From Prevotella sp. CAG:891 (GTDB lineage Bacteria > Bacteroidota > Bacteroidia > Bacteroidales > Bacteroidaceae), in assembly GCA_000437675.1 (NCBI GenBank), contig FR901675.1:1-19567 (forward strand): a DNA stretch of 19,567 nucleotides, in the 5' to 3' direction. A program made the position numbers and the translations under genes. Shown here in pieces: positions 1 through 7,930 of this stretch; position 1 is the first letter of the stretch, and each line of letters opens with the position of its first letter. Under the pieces are notes generated by a model. The model did no database searches, was not told the DNA's origin, and saw only the letters and a program-made list of their open reading frames with translations.

Positions 1-29
1 CAACAGAAAAAGATATTCTTAAGGGACGA

Positions 30-497
30 CTATTTAATGTTGAACTGATTGCCGTTGCGTCCGTCGTCAACACCTTTGACATAGCCTTCGTTGTAACCTT
101 TAACGTAGGCTTCGCGGTCGGCCTGGCTGTGGTAATTGTTGCTTTCGTCGAACGAGGCACGTTCCTGTCCGGTGGCTCCGTCGTCGCAACCATTCAGATA
201 GCCGTCTTCGTAGCCGGCTTCGTAGGGGTCGCGTTTGTCTTTACCCAACAGGGTGTCGGCCAGGACGTAGGTTACTACAGTATCGGGGGTAATGGGCATT
301 ACATCGGGCGATACGGTGGTATCGGGCACTGCTACCTGACTGTGAGGATCGGACGACTTGCCTGACATATTTAAGGCACGCTGCTCGGAAGATGAACTCT
401 TCATAAATATGATTCCACCTACAATCATTAAACAAATCAGGGCAAACAAAACTACTTGAAGGGGCTTGTTTGACTGAGGTAACTTATTGTAATTCAT
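30..497 (-). CDS. Small membrane-anchored protein with two GX3 repeat blocks
   Basis: A 155-aa protein of no family I can name. Residues 1–11 are polar, about 12–32 form one hydrophobic segment, and a Ser/Thr/Pro/Val-rich linker follows to about residue 85, so it is probably a single-pass protein with the C-terminal part outside the cytoplasm. The C-terminal third has two blocks in which every fourth residue is glycine: residues 92–107 (YEAG-YEDG-YLNG-CDDG) and 131–146 (YVKG-YNEG-YVKG-VDDG), separated by a polar stretch. This spacing resembles the GX3 repeats of Yae1-type proteins, but the membrane anchor makes a Yae1 role unlikely. It begins 103 nt after rodA on the same strand, so it may be the last gene of the mre/mrd transcript. 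The ATG at 497 is the only start that includes the membrane segment. Confidence 0.75.
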   Translation of the reverse strand: MNYNKLPQSNKPLQVVLFALICLMIVGGIIFMKSSSSEQRALNMSGKSSDPHSQVAVPDTTVSPDVMPITPDTVVTYVLADTLLGKDKRDPYEAGYEDGYLNGCDDGATGQERASFDESNNYHSQADREAYVKGYNEGYVKGVDDGRNGNQFNIK

Positions 498-600
498 GCT
501 GTAAGATATAAAGCATTGTGTATGTGGGGCTGCACGCAGTGAGTTGCGAGAGCTTCGGATTTTACTAAAAATATTCGAGGTTGGGACGGCTGGAATTGCA

Positions 601-2070
601 CTATTGCTGGGCTAACCCGCGATTGCGACCGGCGTCGATGCGCAGAAAGATGAACAGCAACAGGGTGAAACCCCATAGGGAGGAGCCGCCGTAACTGAAA
701 AATGGCAGGGGAATGCCGATGACGGGGGTGAGGCCGGTGACCATGCCAATGTTGATGAACACGTGGAAAAGCAGAATGCTCATGACGGAATATCCGTAGA
801 CTCGGCCGAAAGCAGTGCTTTGCCGTTCGCTGAGGTAGATGAGCCGCAATATCATGGCTAAAAACAGGAGCAACACGGCGGCTGAACCTAAAAAGCCTTG
901 CTCTTCGCCAACGGTGCAGAAAATGAAGTCGGTGTCCTGCTCGGGCACGTATTTCAACTTGGTTTGGGTGCCGTTGAGGAAGCCTTTGCCTTCAAGACCG
1001 CCCGAACCAATGGCTATTTTGCTTTGGTTCACGTTGTAACCGGCTCCGCTATTGTCTTCGTTCATGCCGAGCAACACTTGTATGCGCACGCGCTGGTGTT
1101 TTTCGAGCACATTGTTGAGGGCAAAGTCGGCGGTATAAAGCAGGGCGGCACTGCCTATGGTGAAAATGGCTATGTACAGGCAGGTGTTGACGCGCTGGCC
1201 CAACGATTGCCAGGCCAAATAAACGGCCATGAACACGCAGAGGGCTAACAGTACCCACGACACGTCGAAGGGTACAAGAAATTCTGACACGAGCAGCGCA
1301 ATGGTCAGGGCGACACTGCCTACAAGGAGGAACAGACGTTCGAACTTGGTTTTCGAGGCGTAGACGCGTACCATGCCCATGGTGAATATCCATATCATGA
1401 TGAGCACTACAAACTCGCCGACCGAGGTGAGGGTGCCGGGTAATTCGACTTCGCCAAAGCGTATGCCTATGACAAAATAGGCTACGGCGGCTACAGCGGT
1501 GATGAGAATGCAGCCGGGCATGCCTTCGCGGTAAAACATGAGGAAAAAGGCCAGGTAAACGAGGGCTGAACCGGTTTCGCGCTGCATAATGATGAGTGCC
1601 ATGGGCAGGAGTATGAGTCCGGCGGCTTTGGCAAAATTGCGCATATTACTCAGGGTGAAACCATACTGGTTGATGAGTTTGGCCACGGCCAGGGCGGTTA
1701 TACATTTGGCAAACTCGGCGGGCTGAAGGTTGCAAAAACCTAAATTAACCCACGAACGGGAACCCTTGATGTCCTTGGCTATGAAGGGGGTGATGAATAG
1801 CACGACCATCATCACGGTGTAAAGAAAACCGGACAGGGTGTCGTAGTACTTGTCGTCGGTCATCAACACGATAAAACCTAAAACCAGGGCACAGCTAATC
1901 CATACCAGCTGTTTGCCGGTGCGGGTGCCCCAGCTGAAAAAGTCGGTATTGCCCACTTCGTGGGTGGCACCACAAATGCTCATCCAACCGCACACGATGA
2001 GTATGAGGTAGAGCAAAATGATGACCCAGTCAACACGCAGAATGGGGTATTTCGTTAGTTCGTTATTCAT
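601..2070 (-). CDS. rodA: RodA, SEDS-family peptidoglycan glycosyltransferase
   Basis: A polytopic SEDS protein that polymerises lipid II into glycan strands for side-wall growth, working in the inner membrane with PBP2. Family hallmarks are visible: GSRSWVNLGFCNLQPAEFAK at about 103–122, the GGLEGKGFLNGTQT segment at about 357–370, YVPEQDTDFIF with the likely catalytic Asp381, and PLPFFSYGGSS near the C-terminus. At 489 aa it is about 120 residues longer than E. coli RodA (370 aa). The extra length is mostly additional hydrophobic sequence around residues 200–310, before the conserved external loop. It lies 69 nt after mrdA, the usual pairing of SEDS polymerase and class B PBP. The ATG at 2070 precedes a short cytoplasmic tail and the first membrane helix (about 15–33). 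Confidence 0.96.
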   Translation of the reverse strand: MNNELTKYPILRVDWVIILLYLILIVCGWMSICGATHEVGNTDFFSWGTRTGKQLVWISCALVLGFIVLMTDDKYYDTLSGFLYTVMMVVLFITPFIAKDIKGSRSWVNLGFCNLQPAEFAKCITALAVAKLINQYGFTLSNMRNFAKAAGLILLPMALIIMQRETGSALVYLAFFLMFYREGMPGCILITAVAAVAYFVIGIRFGEVELPGTLTSVGEFVVLIMIWIFTMGMVRVYASKTKFERLFLLVGSVALTIALLVSEFLVPFDVSWVLLALCVFMAVYLAWQSLGQRVNTCLYIAIFTIGSAALLYTADFALNNVLEKHQRVRIQVLLGMNEDNSGAGYNVNQSKIAIGSGGLEGKGFLNGTQTKLKYVPEQDTDFIFCTVGEEQGFLGSAAVLLLFLAMILRLIYLSERQSTAFGRVYGYSVMSILLFHVFINIGMVTGLTPVIGIPLPFFSYGGSSLWGFTLLLFIFLRIDAGRNRGLAQQ

Positions 2071-2139
2071 TGACGAAAAAGCGTTTGGGGTGAAACTGCT
2101 CGTAGCTCCGGGGGGAGGCAGTGACTGATTAGGGGGACG

Positions 2140-3996
2140 TTAGCGTTCGTAGTCACCGTATTTGATGTGCATATTCTGGAAATGTTCGGCTTTTTTCTGT
2201 GAATCTTCCGAAAGTTTTCCGTTGATATACTGTTCCATGATGAGCGCACCGAGGGGTACACCGTAGACATTACCGAAACCACCATTTTCGACGTAGACGG
2301 CTACGGCAATCTGCGGGTCGTTCATCGGAGCGAAGCCCATAAAGGCACTGTGGTCGTGACCGCGGTTCTGGGCCGTACCGGTTTTGCCGCACACTTCAAA
2401 ATAAGGGAGGTTGGCTCCGCGACAGGTTCCGCTGATGACGGCTTTGCGCATACCGGCTACGGCATACTCGTACCAGCGACGATCGACTCCGGTGTATTTT
2501 TTCTGGGTGTAGATGGAATCAAGTCGGCCTCCTTGCACGGCACGTACCACATGGGGCACAATGTAATAACCGCGATTGGCCACGGTGGCTGCCAAATTGG
2601 CTATTTGCAGGGGGGTGGCTGTGACTTCGCCCTGACCGATGGAGATGGAGATGACGGTGAGTCCGTTCCACGACTTGCGATAGGCTTTGTCGTAATAATC
2701 GGCATTGGGAATCATGCCGCGACGTTCGCCGGGGAGGTCGAGGCCGAGTTTATAGCCAAAGCCCATGGCCACCATGTAGTCTTTCCACCGGGTCATGGCG
2801 TTCTGTACAGACCCGTATTTGCTGCGATTGCTGAACATGCGGAAGAGGTTCCAACAGAAATAAGAGTTGCACGAGGTGCCGATGGCAGGCACAAGGTTGA
2901 TGGGCGATGCGTGACCGTGACAGCCCACGTGCAGACCTTTGTAGTTGAAGCCGTGGGAACAGGGGAACGACATTTGCGGATTGATGATGCCTTCCTGCAA
3001 ACCCACGAGGGCCTGAGTGATTTTAAATGTGGAACCGGGGGGATAGGTACCCATGATGGCGCGATTGAGCAGGGGCTTCATGGGGTCGCGGCTCAGACGC
3101 AAATGCTGTTTGCCGCGGTCGCGGCCTACCATGATGCGCGGATCGTAGGTGGGCGACGAGGCCATGCAGAGTATTTCGCCGGTTTTGGGTTCGATGGCTA
3201 CAATGGCACCGAGTTTGCCGGTGAGCAGCCGTTCGGCCAGTGCCTGAAGGTCTTTGTCGAGGCCGAGGGTGAGGTTTTTGCCGGGTATGGCTTTTTTGTC
3301 GTACTGACCGTTCATGTAGTGACCTTGTGTGCGCCCATGTACGTCGCGCAGCATGATGCGCATGCCTTTTTCGCCGCGCAGTTGCTTTTCGTAGGAACGT
3401 TCTACGCCGAGTTTACCAATGTAGTCGCCACTCCGGTAATATTTGTCGGAATCGTTGCTGAGTTCGCGTTCGCTGATTTCGCCGACATCGCCCAGTATGT
3501 GTGCGCCCATGTTGGCTGAATACTGGCGCGTGGAGCGTTTTTCGATACTGAAGCCCTTGAAGCGGAAGAGTTTTTCGCGGAATATGGAAAAGTCGCGGGC
3601 GGGAATTTGCGCCATGAAGAGCTGGGGGGTGTAGCGCGAGTAGCCTGGATTTTTGCGTGAATCCTTAATTTCGGCCATGCGGCGTATGTAGTCGTCCTTG
3701 GTGATGCCTACGGTTTCGCAAAAATCGAGTGTATCGACTCCGCGCTGGTCGTTCATCACCACCATGATGTTGTATGAGGGTTCGTTGTACACCAGAATGC
3801 GCCCTTTGCGGTCGTAAATCAGTCCGCGCGAGGGATAGAGTATTTCTTTGCGAAAGGCATTTGAGTCGGCATTCTTTTTATAGTCGTCGCTCCAGAGTTG
3901 CAGGGTGAAAAGCCGAATCATGTAAATCAGCACGATGCCCGTGGCTACGCCGCCAATCACAAACTTACGCAGCTGAAATGGGTTCTTTACACTCAT
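2140..3996 (-). CDS. mrdA: Penicillin-binding protein 2 (peptidoglycan D,D-transpeptidase MrdA)
   Basis: Class B PBP of 618 aa that cross-links new peptidoglycan during elongation, as the partner of RodA. One N-terminal membrane helix (about 11–34) is followed by the pedestal/dimerisation domain, starting with the typical YPSRGLIYDRKGR at about 54–66. The C-terminal transpeptidase domain has all three active-site motifs: STFK with the acylated Ser322 in PPGSTFK, SCN at 375–377, and KTG at 538–540 in CGKTGTAQNRG. A Cys/His-rich stretch (about 346–362, CSHGF…HVGCHGH) lies between the first two motifs, at a similar place to where E. coli PBP2 has been reported to bind zinc; that comparison is from memory. 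It lies between mreD and rodA, as in other Bacteroidales. A 128-nt gap with a 7-bp inverted repeat (4022–4028/4056–4062) separates it from mreD. Confidence 0.97.
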   Translation of the reverse strand: MSVKNPFQLRKFVIGGVATGIVLIYMIRLFTLQLWSDDYKKNADSNAFRKEILYPSRGLIYDRKGRILVYNEPSYNIMVVMNDQRGVDTLDFCETVGITKDDYIRRMAEIKDSRKNPGYSRYTPQLFMAQIPARDFSIFREKLFRFKGFSIEKRSTRQYSANMGAHILGDVGEISERELSNDSDKYYRSGDYIGKLGVERSYEKQLRGEKGMRIMLRDVHGRTQGHYMNGQYDKKAIPGKNLTLGLDKDLQALAERLLTGKLGAIVAIEPKTGEILCMASSPTYDPRIMVGRDRGKQHLRLSRDPMKPLLNRAIMGTYPPGSTFKITQALVGLQEGIINPQMSFPCSHGFNYKGLHVGCHGHASPINLVPAIGTSCNSYFCWNLFRMFSNRSKYGSVQNAMTRWKDYMVAMGFGYKLGLDLPGERRGMIPNADYYDKAYRKSWNGLTVISISIGQGEVTATPLQIANLAATVANRGYYIVPHVVRAVQGGRLDSIYTQKKYTGVDRRWYEYAVAGMRKAVISGTCRGANLPYFEVCGKTGTAQNRGHDHSAFMGFAPMNDPQIAVAVYVENGGFGNVYGVPLGALIMEQYINGKLSEDSQKKAEHFQNMHIKYGDYER

Positions 3997-4021
3997 TGAT
4001 TAGGAACTGTTAATTAGGTTG

Positions 4022-4062
4022 CTGCCCAGAGAGGATGCAAATGAAAATAGCAGTGTGGGCAG
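4022..4062. repeat. Inverted repeat in the mreD–mrdA gap
   Basis: CTGCCCA at 4022–4028 is mirrored by TGGGCAG at 4056–4062 with a 27-nt spacer, inside the 128-nt gap between mreD and mrdA. There is no T-run next to it on the minus strand, so it does not look like a terminator. It could be an mRNA stem or chance. Confidence 0.25.
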
Positions 4063-4124
4063 AACAGGAGTAGGTGTGTATTTTGTTCGGGGAAAACGGA
4101 GTGACTGCCGCCAGAAGGTGTGTG

Positions 4125-4628
4125 TCACTTGATGCGGATAAGCTCCATAGCTATCACAAAAAGGGTGGTAAGCAGCGTGCTGCCACCTATGTTGATGAGC
4201 AAATCGGCCCAGTCGAAAAACGAAAAGGACTCGATGCTGAAAAATACGGCACAATTCACCAATACGGCTAAAAAGACGTACTTGAAAAATGCACTCCACT
4301 CCATACTTTTGCGCGAGGGTTCGAAGGCTTCGTCGACGCTGTCGGTGGGGGTGAACATACGCAAAAACAAGGGTACGAGCAAACCCGACAGGGTCATACT
4401 GCCCGCTGCCATGCCGGGGGTGTTGGTAAAAAGGTCGATGAGCAAACCAAGCACAAAACCTAACAACACGTAAAGCCAGCGGGGGGTATCGCTGGGGAGT
4501 ATGAGGAGGAAATATATATAGGGCATGGGGGTGGCGTAGCCGAAGATGTGTACATGATTGAACACAAGAACCTGCAACAGGAACAGGAATACAAACCAGC
4601 CCAGGCGCGAAATGATGGTTTGAAGCAT
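4125..4628 (-). CDS. mreD: Rod shape-determining protein MreD
   Basis: A 167-aa integral membrane protein, almost entirely hydrophobic, with about five predicted helices. It matches the MreD family in size, topology and position directly after mreC and before mrdA. Visible family-like features are the N-terminal helix with FLFLLQVLVFNHVHIFG, a second segment with P-x-P-Y-I-Y-F-L-L-I-L-P, and the LLGFVLGLLIDLF…TPGMAAGSMTL stretch at about 55–80. MreD helps couple cytoplasmic MreB to periplasmic MreC and the PBP2/RodA synthase. The 50 nt between the mreC stop and this start holds an alternating ATATATATATA run at about 4635–4645 just ahead of the ATG, which leaves the ribosome-binding region unstructured. 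Confidence 0.93.
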   Translation of the reverse strand: MLQTIISRLGWFVFLFLLQVLVFNHVHIFGYATPMPYIYFLLILPSDTPRWLYVLLGFVLGLLIDLFTNTPGMAAGSMTLSGLLVPLFLRMFTPTDSVDEAFEPSRKSMEWSAFFKYVFLAVLVNCAVFFSIESFSFFDWADLLINIGGSTLLTTLFVIAMELIRIK

Positions 4629-4678
4629 GTGGCTTATATATATATGGGAGAGGAAAGTAAATGTTCGGAATGAATGAA

Positions 4679-5542
4679 CTACTCGTTCAGGCCATTGCTG
4701 GCTTGACGGGCATGGGCTTGAAGCGTGTCGATTTCGGCTTTATAGGGGGTGAGAATAACTGATACGTCACGCAAGTTGGCAAAGTTCGTACCTAAGGTTA
4801 CGTCTAAGCTGTAGGACTGTCCGTCGGCCGAATTGCGAATGTTTTGCACACGGCCCACAAAGATGCCGGGAGGGAATACGGCAGAATAGCCGCTGGTTTC
4901 GACCACCTGTCCTTTTTTGATTTGGGCATAACGGGGAATGTCGTCGAGGAAGGCACTTCGGCGGCTGGCTTCGTTCCATTCAAGATAGCCGAAATAGTTT
5001 TGTCCGCGCAGTTTGCAGCTGATGCTCGATTTGCGGTTGGTGGCAGGGAGCACAAGGGCATGGTGAGGTCCGGTAAGGTAGACAATACCAACCACACCGC
5101 CTCCGCCGACCACGCCCATTTCGGGCTTTACGCCGTCGGTTTCGCCTTTGTCGATGACAAGGTAATTATTGACGCGCTCTGCGCTGTTTGACACCACCGT
5201 GGCGGGCAACATTTGGTAACCCACGAGCTTTTCCTGCATGAGTTTTTCGGTGAGTGTGGTGTCGCGTGTAACGGTACTGAGTGCCTGACGCAAGCGTTCG
5301 TTCTCGGTTTGGAGCGCAATATTTTTGTCGGTAAGGTCGCGGTTCACATCTGTGAGATACAGATAGTTAGTTACATCGGCATAGAGTCCGTTCACATAAG
5401 CCACTGCGCCATTGGCTGCACTGAACCAAACGCTGCCCTGAAAGCTGTTGAAGCGGAAAAGCATAACCATGCTGAGCGTTTCGAGCAGCAGGAATAAAAA
5501 GAAATAGCTGTACTTGCGTACAAAGTCGAGCAAATTATGCAT
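4679..5542 (-). CDS. mreC: Rod shape-determining protein MreC
   Basis: A 287-aa bitopic protein of the elongasome that binds PBP2 in the periplasm. The N-terminus is cytoplasmic, one membrane helix spans about 11–30, a predicted coiled coil with Leu/Asn/Glu heptads covers about 65–95 (DLTDKNIALQTENERLRQAL), and the rest is the β-domain. The family stretch V-G-Y-Q-M-L-P-A-T-V-V-S-N-S at about 107–120, VIDKG-x-x-DGV-x-x-x-MGVV…GVVG at about 130–150 and GQ-V-V-ETSG-x-S-x-V-FPPGI at about 210–227 are clear. The start is ATG at 5542. Unlike in many genomes it is not close to mreB: 474 nt of non-coding DNA with a likely terminator lies between them, so mreC may depend on read-through or on its own promoter. 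Confidence 0.96.
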   Translation of the reverse strand: MHNLLDFVRKYSYFFLFLLLETLSMVMLFRFNSFQGSVWFSAANGAVAYVNGLYADVTNYLYLTDVNRDLTDKNIALQTENERLRQALSTVTRDTTLTEKLMQEKLVGYQMLPATVVSNSAERVNNYLVIDKGETDGVKPEMGVVGGGGVVGIVYLTGPHHALVLPATNRKSSISCKLRGQNYFGYLEWNEASRRSAFLDDIPRYAQIKKGQVVETSGYSAVFPPGIFVGRVQNIRNSADGQSYSLDVTLGTNFANLRDVSVILTPYKAEIDTLQAHARQASNGLNE

Positions 5543-6016
5543 ACGGCGCTTTTTTCGTTTCTTTTGTTAAAGGTTGGAAGGAGATGGGTCGGTGTTGAAT
5601 CGTGGGTGCACCGCTTTTACTTCGTGAAGTCTGTCTGCTCGAAAAAATGCGGCGGCCTCAGGAATGGGGGCGCCGGATGATTTTTGAGCAGCCGGATGCT
5701 TGACAAAAACAAGACTCAGCAGAATTTGTGGGGAGCAAACACGCGTGCTTCGTACGTTTCGTAAATCGGAATGAAAGAAAATGGAGTTGCGTTTTAGCCC
5801 CAGGCTTTTCGACAGCAGCGAAAACAAACGGTGAGTCTATACACAAATAGGTTGAAAGCCCTGCAAAGGCTAATGTTGCCCTGTGTGCTTTCATGCGCTT
5901 CTATATATAATGGTATAGTATAGATACACAGGAATTGCATACATAGCAACAGAATCCTTTGCAGGACTTTCCTTTCTATAATTTCGGGGAAAAGAACTGC
6001 TCCACAGAAAATATGG
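5543..6016 (-). other. Non-coding gap between mreB and mreC
   Basis: A 474-nt stretch without a credible gene. Short minus-strand frames (5567–5827, 5658–5894, 5794–6048) overlap each other in different frames, have no family features, and read like untranslated DNA. It contains an A/T-rich segment at about 5900–5935, a CTTG/CAAG mini-hairpin near 5700–5714, and a terminator-like hairpin at 5642–5674. I saw no TAnnTTTG promoter box on the minus strand in the roughly 100 nt just ahead of mreC. It could be a long 3' UTR of mreB, an attenuating leader of mreC or a small RNA locus. Confidence 0.6.
5642..5674 (-). terminator. Probable rho-independent terminator or attenuator after mreB
   Basis: Read on the minus strand, GGCGCCCCCA (5674–5665) can pair with TGAGGCCGCC (5660–5651) at 8 of 10 positions around a TTCC loop. 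The stem is followed three bases later by six Ts (5647–5642). The G/C-rich stem plus T-run is the standard intrinsic-terminator layout. It sits about 340 nt past the mreB stop and 100 nt ahead of mreC, so it would either end mreB transcripts or limit read-through into mreCD–mrdA–rodA. Confidence 0.55.
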
Positions 6017-7048
6017 TTATCGCATGAGGAAAGTAAACTTCTCCACATTCTTCAATGCAACGCCCGTACCCTTAGCTACACAGAGCAGGGGGTCCTCAGC
6101 CACATGGAAGGGGATATTGATTTTATCGCTCAAGCGTTTGTCGATACCTCGCAGCAAGGCACCACCACCCGTCAGGTAAATACCGTTTTTCACGATGTCG
6201 GCATAAAGCTCGGGAGGAGTGCTGGCCAGCGCATTGATTACTGCCTGTTCGATTTTGGCAATCGAAGTTTCGAGGCAGTGGGCAATTTCCTGGTAGCAAA
6301 CGGGTACCTCCATCGGCATGGTGGTGATACGGTTCGGTCCGTGAATTACATAATCCTCGGGCGGATTGGAAAGGTCGGTGAGGGCCGCACCCACGTGAAT
6401 TTTGATACGTTCAGCCATACGTTCGCTAACACGCACGTTGTGCTGACGACTCATATACTCCTGAATGTCGCTTGTGAAGTCGTCGCCTGCCATTTTGATA
6501 GAGTTGTTTGACACAATGCCACCCAACGAAATCACTGCGATTTCGGTGGTACCGCCACCTATGTCGACAATCATGTTACCTTCGGGTGCATTCACATCAA
6601 TACCGATACCAATGGCTGCAGCCATGGGTTCGTAGAGCAGGAACACATCGCGTCCGCCGGCATGTTCGGCAGAGTCGCGCACGGCACGCAACTCCACTTC
6701 GGTCGAGCCGCTGGGCACACCGATGACCATTCGCAGCGAAGGCGAGAAGAGGCGTTTGCCGGAATGCACCTTTTTGATAAGTCCGCGCATCATCTGCTCG
6801 CAAGCGTTGAAGTCGGCAATCACGCCGTCGCGCAAGGGACGAATCACGCGTATTTTGTTGTTCGTCTTTTCATACATCCGCTTGGCATCTTCACCCACGG
6901 CAATCATCTTTTCAGAATGGGTACCGAGTGCTACGACCGAAGGTTCATTCACGGCAATTTCATCATCGGCAATGATGATGGTGTTTGCCGTACCGAGGTC
7001 GATGGCAAGCTCTTGTGTAAAGGAAAAGAACTTAGAAAATATTCCCAT
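6017..7048 (-). CDS. mreB: Rod shape-determining protein MreB (bacterial actin)
   Basis: Actin-fold ATPase of 343 aa that forms short membrane-bound filaments and directs side-wall synthesis. The actin-family nucleotide-binding motifs are intact: phosphate-1 AIDLGTANT at about 15–23, phosphate-2 VDIGGGTTEIAVISLGG at about 162–178, and the adenosine motif GIYLTGGGALLRGIDKRL near 287–304. The amphipathic N-terminus (MGIFSKFFSFTQE) fits membrane association. It starts with ATG at 7048, 124 nt after the purH stop on the same strand. No clear promoter box was found in that gap, which contains only a weak GGGGC/GCCCC hairpin (7105–7127), so co-transcription with purH is likely. Confidence 0.98.
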   Translation of the reverse strand: MGIFSKFFSFTQELAIDLGTANTIIIADDEIAVNEPSVVALGTHSEKMIAVGEDAKRMYEKTNNKIRVIRPLRDGVIADFNACEQMMRGLIKKVHSGKRLFSPSLRMVIGVPSGSTEVELRAVRDSAEHAGGRDVFLLYEPMAAAIGIGIDVNAPEGNMIVDIGGGTTEIAVISLGGIVSNNSIKMAGDDFTSDIQEYMSRQHNVRVSERMAERIKIHVGAALTDLSNPPEDYVIHGPNRITTMPMEVPVCYQEIAHCLETSIAKIEQAVINALASTPPELYADIVKNGIYLTGGGALLRGIDKRLSDKINIPFHVAEDPLLCVAKGTGVALKNVEKFTFLMR

Positions 7049-7172
7049 GTAAATTATTGGCTGTTAGTTTTAACGTAACCGCACCCCTGACGCCAACAAA
7101 GCGCGGGGCCACTGCAAAGATTGCCCCGGGCGTACGAAGTGTGCGGCTACGCCAAATACCCATGTATGAAAA

Positions 7173-7772
7173 TTACTTTGTGCTTTCGAACCAGGCGTGG
7201 ATAGCCGTGTCGTAGTGGCTGCTCACACCGAATGCCTGCGTAGCGAACCAGCGACGTTCTTCGAGTTCGGTTTGTGCACCGTTCTTGCTCACGATGTCGA
7301 GCAAGGGCTTGTACTCAGCCTTTGAAGGCACGATAACCACGTCGTTGAAGTTCTTGGCACCTGCGCGAATCAGCGAAATACCGCCTATGTCAATCTTCTC
7401 GATGATGTCGGCAGCACTTGCACCGCTGGCAACAGTGTCCTCAAAGGGGTAAAGGTCGACAATAACGAGGTCGATTTCGGGAATCTCGTATTGTGCCATC
7501 TGGTTGCGATCCGATTCCAGTTCGCGACGACCCAAGATACCACCGAATACTTTGGGGTGAAGCGTTTTAACGCGACCGCCCAAAATGGAAGGATAGGTGG
7601 TTACGTCTTCTACCTTCTGGCAAGGATAGCCCAACGATTCGATAAACTGATGCGTACCGCCGGTTGAAAGAAATTTTACACCTTCTGCGTGCAACTTAGC
7701 CAAAAGTTCTTCGAGTCCATCTTTGTGGAACACGGATACCAATGCGGTCTTGATTTTTTTTGTTGAGGACAT
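7173..7772 (-). CDS. purH: IMP cyclohydrolase, stand-alone N-terminal domain of PurH
   Basis: Encodes 199 aa matching only the MGS-like IMP cyclohydrolase half of PurH, which closes FAICAR to IMP in the last step of purine synthesis. Family features are LVSVFHKDGLEELLAKL near the start, FLSTGGTHQFIESLG, GGRVKTLHPKVFGGILGRR at about 65–83, VDLYPFEDTV, and EKIDIGGISLIRAGAKN. The protein ends naturally after FGVSSHYDTAIHAWF, where the equivalent domain of bifunctional PurH (about 510–530 aa) ends. The C-terminal AICAR transformylase half is absent, and the 124 nt downstream cannot hold it. I chose ATG at 7772; a TTG at 7781 would add three residues. The bases around the stop look intact, so this appears to be a genuine single-domain gene rather than a truncation. 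Confidence 0.9.
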   Translation of the reverse strand: MSSTKKIKTALVSVFHKDGLEELLAKLHAEGVKFLSTGGTHQFIESLGYPCQKVEDVTTYPSILGGRVKTLHPKVFGGILGRRELESDRNQMAQYEIPEIDLVIVDLYPFEDTVASGASAADIIEKIDIGGISLIRAGAKNFNDVVIVPSKAEYKPLLDIVSKNGAQTELEERRWFATQAFGVSSHYDTAIHAWFESTK

Positions 7773-7894
7773 ACTTATCAATTTATGCTTTGTGATTTTT
7801 CGTAATGCAGATACCGTTTGAGCACTTAGCTTTTAAGCCTCAGCAGACAATTCGATGCCTTTGAAGCAAGGAATTACACACTTCAACGGTATTT
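7773..7894 (-). ncRNA. Possible structured 5' leader of purH
   Basis: If transcription starts just after the box at 7899–7906, the leader is about 120 nt. Its first bases (ATACCGTT, 7892–7885 on the minus strand) are complementary over 8 bp to AACGGTAT at 7818–7811, which would close a long stem. Inside are a possible hairpin GAAG/CTTC (7884–7881 with 7866–7863) and an alternative CCTT/AAGG hairpin (7871–7868 with 7861–7858) that uses overlapping bases. The two are mutually exclusive, as in some switches. No consensus of a known purine or ZTP riboswitch was recognised. The fold is inferred by eye only. Confidence 0.3.
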
Positions 7895-7898
7895 TCTG

Positions 7899-7930
7899 CA
7901 AAATTAGTGCTTTTTTATGGTGCGTACTAA
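7899..7930 (-). promoter_or_regulatory. Bacteroidota-type promoter for purH–mre operon
   Basis: On the minus strand TAATTTTG (7906–7899), followed by C, is a perfect match to the Bacteroidota -7 consensus TAnnTTTG. About 20 bp upstream, TTAG (7930–7927) is a one-mismatch -33 TTTG. This would start RNA near 7894, about 120 nt ahead of the purH ATG. No other box this good was seen up to mreC. Confidence 0.5.

Noticed and set aside
2350..3519. 389-codon plus-strand open frame opposite mrdA
   Set aside because: It lies entirely antisense to a PBP2 gene with all active-site motifs. Its translation is low-complexity (rich in Gly, Ala, His, Phe), as expected from the complement of biased codons, and has no family features.
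4635..4645. Alternating TA tracts (here, near 4513, 5902 and 19485) as a shared regulatory element
   Set aside because: They are short simple-sequence runs in unlike contexts, two of them inside coding sequence, with no shared flanks.
7773..7894. ZTP (pfl) or purine riboswitch ahead of purH
   Set aside because: purH is a common ZTP riboswitch target, but the conserved G/C-rich core elements of that motif, and the purine riboswitch loops, are not visible in this A/T-rich leader.
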